From contig NC_134028.1 in the NCBI RefSeq assembly GCF_964204645.1, positions 15,303,263 to 15,367,262 on the forward strand: DNA of 64,000 nt. The letters run 5' to 3'. A model generated the notes under the pieces. That model made no database searches, was not told the origin of the DNA, and worked only from the letters and a program-made list of their open reading frames with translations. The position numbers were made by a program, and so were the translations under genes. Below are positions 56,801-64,000 of this stretch, piece by piece (positions within the stretch are counted from its first letter, which is position 1; each line of letters begins with the position of its first letter). Source of the DNA: Tubulanus polymorphus (Eukaryota > Nemertea > Palaeonemertea > Tubulaniformes > Tubulanidae).

Positions 56801-57542
56801 TTTACAAACATATCCTAAATTTATAGGTAACAGAATATTTGATGAAAATTTAGTCGCAGTTAAAATGAGAAGAACTTCTATGAAATTTAATAAACCAATC
56901 TATGTTGGTGCTTCAGTTTTAGAATTATCAAAATAACTAATGTATGAATTCTATTATAATGTATTACAACCACTTTTTGGAGAAAAACATATAGAAATAT
57001 TATATTTTGATACAGATTCTTACATATAAAAGATAAAAACTAATAACATAACAGATGATTTAAAAACATTAAAACATCATTTTGATTTCAGTAATTATCC
57101 TAAAAATCATGAATTGTTTAGCAATGATAATAAAAAAGTTCCCGGTAAATTCAAAGATGAATTAGGTGGTGAAGAAATGATGGAATTCATCGGTATTAGA
57201 TCTAAAATTTATTCATATAAAACTAAAGAACATGAAGCTAAAAAGTGAAAAGGAATAACCAAAAGTGTAGTAGAAAAGAATATCATTTCAAAGATTACAT
57301 CAATTGTATTTTCAATGAAGAAGTTAGAAAACATAAGATGAGATGTTTAAGATCTGAAGATCATGAAATGTTTATTGAAGAGATAGAGAAGATAAGTCTA
57401 AACCCATTTGATGATAAAAGATATATTTTAGATGATGGAATTCATACAGTTGCTTATGGTTGTAATAATAGATGAATACTTAAAATTTAAAAGAGAAGAA
57501 ACAAAAGAAAATGAGATTATGAAAAGAATTCTAACGTGTTAA
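53868..57542 (+). pseudogene. DNA polymerase B of Polinton 2, heavily broken
   Basis: Continues the frame interrupted at 44760. Recognisable pieces: 53868–54127, 54233–54640, the exonuclease block YGDFESLNKE near 54940 (with the Glu that Polinton 1 has lost), 55350–56240 (second exonuclease block, then motif A YIDANNLHGWAM), 56502–56936 (motif B LMNNAFYGK) and the DTDS motif near 57008. Stops interrupt at 54125, 54638, 55192, 55294, 56238, 56934, 57028 and 57246, with frameshifts near 54795 and 55330. Stop codons replace Lys, Leu, Gln and others, so this is mutation and not recoding. The C-terminal end corresponds to 57540–57542. Confidence 0.9.
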
Positions 57543-57571
57543 TCAAATTTTAATAAAAATATGTATTAAAA

Positions 57572-57914
57572 ATGGAGAGTAAACAAAAACACAGTGAGAA
57601 CAACAAATTATTTCTAGATAGAATAAAAGATACTTCAAATGTCAAATCAGTAGATTATAAATTTAAGAAGTTAAAAGAATTAATAATCCATAAGAAATAT
57701 CTAATTACAAATATTGATACAGTTACTAACAAATATGGAGATAAATTAGTTATACACTTAGAAAATTAGTTATACACTTAAATTCAGAACATATTTACCA
57801 GATAGATTTCATAGATTATCAAGTGAAGATCTAGAAGAATTATGTTCTGGAGATTTCTATTTCGTATACAAAGGTAAGAATGAAAAGGGGCACCATGAAA
57901 TAGATTTTGAATAA
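57572..57914 (+). pseudogene. Possible OB-fold protein, damaged copy
   Basis: Homologue of 30176–30529. The first 65 codons are open and similar; at 57767 a stop follows a short duplication of the TTATACACTTA sequence, which replaces the middle segment. The C-terminal part (RFHRLSSEDLEELCSGDFYF) is still recognisable to 57914. Confidence 0.6.
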
Positions 57915-57931
57915 AAAAATATGTAAAATAA

Positions 57932-58690
57932 ATGGTAGAATTAAAAGAATATAGAATATTTGTTGATTCGAGAAAACTTACAAATTATAAATCTCATAAT
58001 TTACTAGTACAATTAGATAGAGAATTTAAGAATTGTGTTGATTTAAAATTAGTAAATATAAGTTTATGTAATTCTTTTCATAATATAACGAATAAAACTA
58101 TTGAAGATAATACTTTTTTAATTCATATTAGAAATGTAGATAAATGGTTTCATCTAATTTTAAAACCAGGATTATATAATTTAGAAACATTAGCTCAAGA
58201 AATTAATCAAAGAGCACGGTTGAAAATTAGAAAAGATGATAAAATTTTAATTAAATTTAATAAAAGTGATAGTTCTGATAAAATTAAAATAAAGTTAGAA
58301 GATGAAACCAAACACGCATTTTTAGTAAAAAAACCAATAGCTAAAATGTTAGGAATTAAACCAGATACTGTTACAGGAAACGTAGATAGTAATTCAAATT
58401 TAATGACTTTTACACATTTTTATATTAATTGCAATTTAATTGATCCTACAAAAACATTTGAAGCAACTAAAGATACAATTTGTAATTCTAGTATATTAAA
58501 TATGTTACCATTAAAAAATATTAAACACTTTGGAACGCAAATAAATTATAATTTAACTGAATGTGATTTTAAACCTTGTATTCCTCAATTTAATAATTTT
58601 AAATTAAAAATAAGAAATCACAATGGATATTTAATTGATTTGAATAACTTTCCTGTAATTTATGAATTAGTTATAAGATGTAGAGAGTAA
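57932..58690 (+). CDS. Minor capsid (penton) protein, intact copy
   Basis: 252 residues without interruption, starting at AAAATAAATG. It shows the single jelly-roll pattern of Polinton penton proteins: LKLVNISLCNSF, GLYNLETLAQEIN, a DSSDKIKIKLEDE hairpin, KMLGIKPDTVTGN, CNLIDPTKTF, ILNMLPLKN and the closing NNFPVIYELVIRC. It serves as the reference for the broken copy at 29403–30161. That this frame survives in an otherwise decayed element is notable. Confidence 0.68.
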   Translation: MVELKEYRIFVDSRKLTNYKSHNLLVQLDREFKNCVDLKLVNISLCNSFHNITNKTIEDNTFLIHIRNVDKWFHLILKPGLYNLETLAQEINQRARLKIRKDDKILIKFNKSDSSDKIKIKLEDETKHAFLVKKPIAKMLGIKPDTVTGNVDSNSNLMTFTHFYINCNLIDPTKTFEATKDTICNSSILNMLPLKNIKHFGTQINYNLTECDFKPCIPQFNNFKLKIRNHNGYLIDLNNFPVIYELVIRCRE

Positions 58691-58706
58691 TTTTTTCATT
58701 ATATAA

Positions 58707-59066
58707 ATGAATATAACTGTTGGACCGAGTATATGTTTTTGGTTTGATTTTAAACGTGAGAAAGAAATGAAATTTAACATTAATGATGTAATTACACATA
58801 TTAAAAATATTGCGTTTTCTAATGAAACAACATTTGAGTATGAAACAACAATAGATAAAGAAACTTTAAATGTAGAAAAGATTACTAATTTAATTAGAGA
58901 ATCTTTAAGATTTTATAAATTAGATGAAGATTTTATCATAGATGATATTAAAAACGTATTAACCAAAATATATGATAATCATAAAAGTAGTAATGAAATA
59001 AATGTTGAATTAATCATCACTAAGATAACTAAATATTTTGAAGATAGTAATTTTTTTGATAAATAA
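58707..59066 (+). CDS. Small hypothetical Polinton protein, intact copy
   Basis: 119 residues, homologue of 29047–29385 with an extra AFSNETT segment. It starts at TATATAAATG and its stop abuts the next start codon. Helical and charged; no domain recognised. Confidence 0.5.
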   Translation: MNITVGPSICFWFDFKREKEMKFNINDVITHIKNIAFSNETTFEYETTIDKETLNVEKITNLIRESLRFYKLDEDFIIDDIKNVLTKIYDNHKSSNEINVELIITKITKYFEDSNFFDK

Positions 59067-59288
59067 ATGAGTGATAATAAGTGGATAATAACTGCATTAT
59101 ATAATGGAGCATTACTATCATTTGGAACTGTTGGTTATTCAATGGTATTAAAAAAAGTATTTAAAATGGGAAGTGTTAATGTTGATAGATTTGATATCAA
59201 TGATGTTTTAAAATTTACATTAGCAGTTACTTTATCTAATTTAACTATTGATTATTTGGAAAAACAAAAATATATTCCTCCTATATAA
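59067..59288 (+). CDS. Small Polinton membrane protein, intact copy
   Basis: 73 residues: a hydrophobic N-terminal half (WIITALYNGALLSFGTVGYSMVL) and a second weaker hydrophobic stretch (VLKFTLAVTLSNLTI). It starts at ATAAATAAATG directly after the preceding stop. The frame is open here and broken in Polinton 1; the stray fragment at 14744–14925 comes from a third relative. Confidence 0.6.
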   Translation: MSDNKWIITALYNGALLSFGTVGYSMVLKKVFKMGSVNVDRFDINDVLKFTLAVTLSNLTIDYLEKQKYIPPI

Positions 59289-59312
59289 ATGCGTAATTAT
59301 TTTACTAAATAA

Positions 59313-59726
59313 ATGGCTTCTGCAGTTATAACTATTATAGGATCAGCAATTGTTAACGCTTTAGCATTTACTGGTGGTGGATATTTATTTAAACATATTG
59401 ATAAAAATGGTTCATTATCACAACAAAAAAGACATAACTTAGCATTAGAGAAATACAATAAAGCAGCAGAAGAATATAGAGAAAAAAGACAAAACTATAT
59501 GGATGATATTAACAAGGAATTATATGATCAGAAGATTTCACATAGAGATTTTCAATCAGTTGATGATGCAATGAGTTTATATAACGCGGTAACCAATAAA
59601 GAAAAATTACATCTATACAAACCTAAATTATCAGATTATTATACCCCGAGTAAAGAACAACAGAAATATGAAATAATATGGATTTTAGGCGGAACTGTTA
59701 TTGTTATATTTGTACTGTTTTACTAA
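59313..59726 (+). CDS. Conserved Polinton membrane protein, second copy
   Basis: 137 residues, homologue of 28379–28801 with the same KRHNLALEKYNKAAEEYREKR helix and FQSVDDAMSLYNAV block. The C-terminus ends a few residues earlier, within the last membrane segment. It starts at ACTAAATAAATG. Confidence 0.62.
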   Translation: MASAVITIIGSAIVNALAFTGGGYLFKHIDKNGSLSQQKRHNLALEKYNKAAEEYREKRQNYMDDINKELYDQKISHRDFQSVDDAMSLYNAVTNKEKLHLYKPKLSDYYTPSKEQQKYEIIWILGGTVIVIFVLFY

Positions 59727-59749
59727 TTAGTATTTTTTTTGCTAAATAA

Positions 59750-61304
59750 ATGGATGATAATATTGATATTATTCCTCATGATATGAATAATACTAAATTG
59801 AAAATATATTTAGAAAAACAAATATTAGAATTTGAAAATGATTTAAAAGTTAAAAAGAAAAAATATTTAAAAAGTAAAATTATATATTATTTGATTATAA
59901 GTGGTTCGGTTACAATTAGTTCTGTAATAACATTTCTAGCAATATTCAGCCCATTAACACCTTTAGCTATATTAATTGGTGTATTAGGATTAAGTTCAAG
60001 TGTTTTAACTGGTATAAGTTCAAAATTAAATATAACAAGAAAATTAACTTTAATAAATTATTTGACGCCTGCGAAAAAATGTAGAATTTCTGGGATAAGC
60101 TAATGTGGAATTGCGAATTTGAAATCGAAGTTTTAAGAAATTTGGGGAATTATGAGATTTGGCGATGATACAGTCTTCGACTGGTCTAATTAAAAAAAAA
60201 ATTGTCAACTTGTGACCGACTTCGATTCACTTTTGCTCTAAGCTGGTCTGCAACTTCATTGCCTCCATGGTTGAAGAAAGAGCTCTTCTGATGTCTGCTT
60301 CATCATGACTTCGAGCATATCGTGTAGCCAGCCGGCCCGGTCCCGGGGCCCGGTTTGGCTGTCACTCGATATCCTAGACTTGAGTCTGGGTTGACATCGT
60401 CATTTAAATAACTTATTCATGTTATTCTGTATGAATTACCCATGTGTCTTGTATTTTGTATTTTCTTATTCTGAAATTTGTAACTTTATTGAATTTGGGA
60501 ATTTCATCCCGGAATTTCAATGTAATAAGGATCAATAAAGTATTGAATTGAATTGTCACCTTATACACATGCCATCAGTGGACGCGGAGCCGTATATGAC
60601 AGCTATGCTATTATAGATTGCTAATCTCATGAAACCTGCATACCCCTAATATCGTACATATTTTCTAAAACATTTGAATATTGAAATTATTTGTTTACAC
60701 GTTTTTATATAGACCGCTTGTAGCCGCCGATGAAATTCACGCCGGCCCTACTCAGATCGTAGATAGCTTCGTCATTCCACTAGCATCCCCATGTCAGGGT
60801 CTGACTTTTATATCAGACTTCCAAATCGTGTATACATCCGCCATTTAACCGAATAATCCGATTTACTTATCATTTCTATTTATGCCTGCCGCTCCTGATA
60901 TAATCATACATCCGTTACTATTACAATACCTCTTATCATGATATTCAATGCAATATAACATTTCGACGTTCAAATAGAGGTCATTATATAATCACAGGGA
61001 GCCATTCTACATCTTTATCAATAATATTTTGCCAAATAGCTTGTATGTGTACACATAAACCTGTGACGTTTTGCACATCGATTTACGGTTGTCGTTTGTA
61101 AAATGACGCTGAATGGGTAACATTGTTTAAGTTTCATAATGGTAACGTTTTATAAGGCCTCAAAAAAGTAATAAAGAAAAAATTAAAACTAATATAAAAG
61201 AAATTAATAAATTAAAGAATACACTAGATTATATAATAAGTTTAAATGGTCATATAACAGTTGAAGAACAAGATAAATTATTAAAAGAATTAATAAATTA
61301 TTAA
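59750..61304 (+). pseudogene. Small two-segment membrane protein, split by insertion
   Basis: Homologue of 27924–28358. Both membrane segments are encoded at 59750–60035, then foreign DNA interrupts the gene until about 61161. The C-terminal helix resumes at about 61162 and ends at TAA 61302–61304. The first open frame reads into the insert and stops at 60103. Confidence 0.8.
60036..61161. mobile_element. 1.1-kb insertion of host-like DNA
   Basis: The borders are fixed by comparison with Polinton 1: TATAA before and AAAAGTAATAAAG after are contiguous there. The insert is less AT-rich than the Polinton. Near 60533–60554 it holds AATAAAGTATTGAATTGAATTG, which resembles the 3' end of CR1/L2-type LINEs, preceded by AATTTCATCCCGGAATTTC. 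No open frame or clear terminal repeats are seen. The class is uncertain; a truncated non-LTR element plus filler DNA is one option. Confidence 0.6.
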
Positions 61305-61320
61305 TTTTTTAATTAATTAA

Positions 61321-62661
61321 ATGGTAGATAGTTTTCCAAGAGCTTTCCAATATAATAAATCAATTAAATATAATATCCCAGCAATAGATTTTAATAAAGA
61401 TATTTCATATAGAAATGAAGTTTTAAATTCATTAATTGATTTATATATTTATGTTACTGAAAGTTATAATTTTCATGTAAAGATGGAAAATATTTCATGT
61501 GTATACAATTAATTTTAAAAATTTAAATGAGGCAAAACAATGGTTATTAAAATCTAATATGAAATATTGGCAGAACCAATTAAATTTTGCTGTTTATTGC
61601 GCAACAACAGGATGTGGAATTAGTTGGAATGATCATTTAAACAAACCAAGTTTACCATTGATGTTATCACTTTTTAGATTTCATACTTATTTTCAAATAA
61701 AATTAATATTAGATGAATTAGAATGTCCTTTACCAGGTTCAAAATATTTTAAAGAATTGATTAGTAATATTAATTTTTCTAAGTTTTATAAAATATGTAA
61801 TGAATTTAATATTAATTCAAATAAAGATTTTAGAGCAAAAATTGGAACAATGGGTGGATTAGGAATATTATATACTAAAGAATTTGGAAAAATAATGACA
61901 AATTCAGATATTAGAAGACTAAATTGGAATGAATTACCAAAATATTATAATAATATACAACAACAAAATATTAATGGTTGGGTTTATTTCATTTTAGAAA
62001 ATAGTGAAGGTTTTACTAAAGCTGGAATACAAAGAATAAATCAATCAACTAGAACTTATTTAATTTGTATTCTAGGTGCGCAAGTTGAAACAAGATCACC
62101 AATAATTGGAAATGATAACACTTCATTCGATGCGCAGAAACAATTTAAAGTATTATTTGAAGATTCAATTCATAATGATAAAAATAGATCGATTCCAGAA
62201 AACATTGTAAGATATCAAAATTATTTCGATAAATCTCATGTAAGATTAAATCATTGTATAGGTCCTAATCTATTAATTATTTCTAATGATTTAGTATTAA
62301 AGATGGGAAATATAATTGGTTATAATAATCTAATTAAAACTGCAACAATAAATAATTCATTTGGATTGAATGATATAAATAAAAAGATTAACACTGCTCC
62401 AAAATTAATGGAAGGTGAAAAAAATAAAAAACATATTCAATCAACAGAAACTAAAACTAAGAATATTAAATTGAATAATGATTCTAAAATAAAAGATTAA
62501 TATAAATCAATACATACAATACATCAGAAAATATAAAAACTGATAATATTCAACATGAAATAATTAAACTAAATGATGATAATAAATCCCATGAAAATGC
62601 TAAATTAGCTATAACTTGTATAGGAATTGTAATCGGAGGAATATTATATTTTAAATTTTAA
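61321..62661 (+). pseudogene. Membrane-anchored Polinton protein, frameshifted
   Basis: Starts with a clear ATG (61321) that shows where the homologue at 26587–27903 should begin. The frame breaks near 61488–61495, where two bases are missing relative to Polinton 1, and continues in a second frame to 62500. A stop there and a further shift precede the C-terminal membrane segment (AITCIGIVIGGILYF), which ends at 62659–62661. Confidence 0.65.
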
Positions 62662-62677
62662 TTTTTTTATTATGTAA

Positions 62678-63199
62678 ATGGATGTAGAAGGTGGAGAAGA
62701 TTATGAAATGGGAGAAATGGGAAATAATAATGAAGGTTATATTGATGATGATTATAATGATGCTGAAACTAATATTGATAATGATGATGAATCTGCATAT
62801 AATTCTAATTTACCTACACCTGAATATATTGATAAAACACGTTCAAAGATAAATACTGAAAATGAATTTACAGAAATAACAAAAAAAGAATAAGAATATA
62901 ATGAATTTATTGATGATTTCAAACATGTATTTGAACATTCTGGATATAATATCAATGATAGAGGCGCTAGATATTTAGTACAAGAATTAAAATATTTAGA
63001 TGGTGAATATTATTATCATTTGAAAGATGATTATTATATTGATATCTCTTATGAAAATCAAGATAAAATATTAGCGGAATCAACTTTGGGAAAATTAGAA
63101 CCAGATAGAATTAAAAGAATAAGAAATAGTAATGAAATAGAAAATGTAACACAAGAAGAAATAAATAAAAATAGAATTCAATTCAATAGAATTCAATAG
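62678..63199 (+). pseudogene. Acidic Polinton protein with different C-terminus
   Basis: Starts at TGTAAATG. The acidic N-terminus shares ETNIDNDDESAYN with the Polinton 1 gene (26570). The rest (…INDRGARYLVQELKYLDGEYYYHLKDDYY…) can hardly be aligned to it. TAA at 62891–62893 interrupts the frame, which ends at 63199. Confidence 0.5.
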
Positions 63200-64000
63200 T
63201 ATTCAAACAAAGAATTGAAAAATTATTTGAAACAATCGATAATAATTTAGAACCAGAAACAACTTCTGGTAAACTTAAATCAAATAAAGTTCCAATTGAA
63301 AAACTTTTACCAAATGGATTACTTGATGCAACAGATCAAGAATTAGAAGATTTAGATATATTTTCTGATAAAGCAAAAAGAGAAATTATTAGTATAAGAA
63401 ATGAAGCTAATAAAATTGCGCATGATAAAAGTATAAGAGATTTTAAAATTAGAACTTTGGAAAAAGACAGAACTATAAAATTAAAGAAATAGAACAATTA
63501 AAATTAGATAGAGATAATAAAGTTATTGAAGAAATCGAATTTAAAAAAAGAAATGCGTATTTAGAAAAAGAAAAAGATGATTTAGAATATAACATAGAAT
63601 TACAAAAAGAAGAAATTAAATTATTATTAAAATCATATGATTATAATATTAATAGATTAAAAGTTATTTTTAAAAATTTGTTAAAACCAAATTCTGAAAT
63701 ATCATTGAAAGATAGAATAAATATATAAATAAATATTAGCTATATCAAATTCTTTGAAATCTACTCCTACTCCCAATAAACCGGGTAAACCCCCAGATAA
63801 TAATAATTCTATACAAGATAAAGTTAAAGAAATTAGCAAAATATTTATGGGAACTATCTAAAAAATCTGCTGCAGCTTTACCCGGAGTTATTGCATCAAT
63901 TGTTGGTTTTATATTGAAATCTGCAGGAAACATTATTAACTTTGCTGCTGAACATATTATTTTTTTTTTAATTACAGTTGTAAGTGCAATTATTTTTGGG
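63186..64000 (+). pseudogene. Coiled-coil membrane protein, decayed and cut by window end
   Basis: Homologue of 24845–25732. The LLDATDQELEDLDIFSDKAKREI motif and the start of the coiled coil (EANKIAHDKSIRDFKIRTLEK) are readable, then frameshifts and stops follow from about 63465. The SLKSTPTP linker (about 63757) and the membrane segments SAAALPGVIASIVGFIL and ITVVSAIIFG are visible on the plus strand up to the window end. No start codon is seen. There is a deletion around 63730 that removes the first membrane segment. Confidence 0.6.

Larger units (their letters stand above)
43705..64000. mobile_element. Polinton 2 (Maverick), incomplete at window end
   Basis: Starts AGTAATAGGGG like Polinton 1 and is oriented oppositely, with polymerase B on the plus strand. 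Gene order and sequence from the zinc finger to the coiled-coil protein repeat Polinton 1; the MCP-to-integrase half lies beyond 64000. The hexamer before it is GCTGCT, but the matching right-hand duplication is outside the window. It is more decayed than Polinton 1 in its polymerase and carries two insertions (44761–53860 and about 60036–61161). About 260 bp of its subterminal leader (44113–44375) match Polinton 1, whereas the terminal palindrome differs in its inner part. Confidence 0.92.

Noticed and set aside
53868-57542. Internal TAA/TGA codons as a sign of an alternative genetic code or programmed recoding
   Set aside because: The stops replace different residues (Lys, Leu, Gln and others) at different sites in the two Polintons and occur with frameshifts and deletions. 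This fits neutral decay.

Overview
The window is nuclear DNA of a metazoan, most likely a marine invertebrate. The evidence is spliceable exons with GT/AG borders, a SAM–HECT ubiquitin-ligase gene of an expanded invertebrate type, microsatellites, and transposons of eukaryotic classes. I cannot name the species. No rRNA, complete tRNA or CRISPR array is present. Host-type sequence is interleaved with two very AT-rich Polinton (Maverick) elements, which are integrated double-jelly-roll viruses/transposons.

Layout. 1–15069: mostly non-genic DNA holding a 1.46-kb foldback transposon with a 6-bp target duplication (3656–5113), another foldback (6302–6720), a minisatellite (7263–7606), repeats carrying hammerhead-ribozyme motifs (7955–8451 and 11317–11359), and a decayed OTU-type Helitron (about 12200–14709) followed by a stray Polinton fragment (14744–14925). 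15070–41430: one decayed SAM–HECT gene. One of its exons is split by Polinton 1 (16793–35076; duplication CACAAG) and one of its introns holds a hAT transposon (36980–40870; duplication GCTAATTC). 41431–43704: non-genic DNA with a ~160-bp tandem repeat. 43705–64000: Polinton 2 in the opposite orientation, truncated by the window end. Its polymerase gene is split by a 9.1-kb P-superfamily transposon (44761–53860; perfect 236-bp inverted repeats; duplication ATTAATT), and a smaller gene is split by a ~1.1-kb insertion (60036–61161).

Polinton 1, read from its right end, has on the minus strand: a C2H2 zinc-finger protein, protein-primed DNA polymerase B, a small possible OB-fold protein, a minor capsid (penton) protein, a run of small membrane/helical proteins, a larger membrane-anchored protein, an acidic protein, a coiled-coil membrane protein, the major capsid protein and a second zinc-finger gene. 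From its left end, on the plus strand, it has an HNH endonuclease, two small proteins, a chromodomain integrase and a packaging ATPase. The two arms converge on three hairpin repeats. This is a replication–packaging–capsid–integration set; I found no maturation protease. Polinton 2 repeats the polymerase-to-coiled-coil half. Both copies carry nonsense codons and frameshifts in key genes, so both are fossils as sequenced, although several frameshifts fall in homopolymers.

Most notable observations: (i) each visible Polinton end is a 266–409-bp near-palindrome whose two arms differ at scattered positions, like a flip/flop hairpin terminus; (ii) the P-type transposon carries a Pif1-like helicase and a PHD-finger protein beside its transposase; (iii) almost every Polinton gene starts at a TAAATG-type motif; (iv) hammerhead ribozyme cores occur with the dimer-type GAAACGTC ending.
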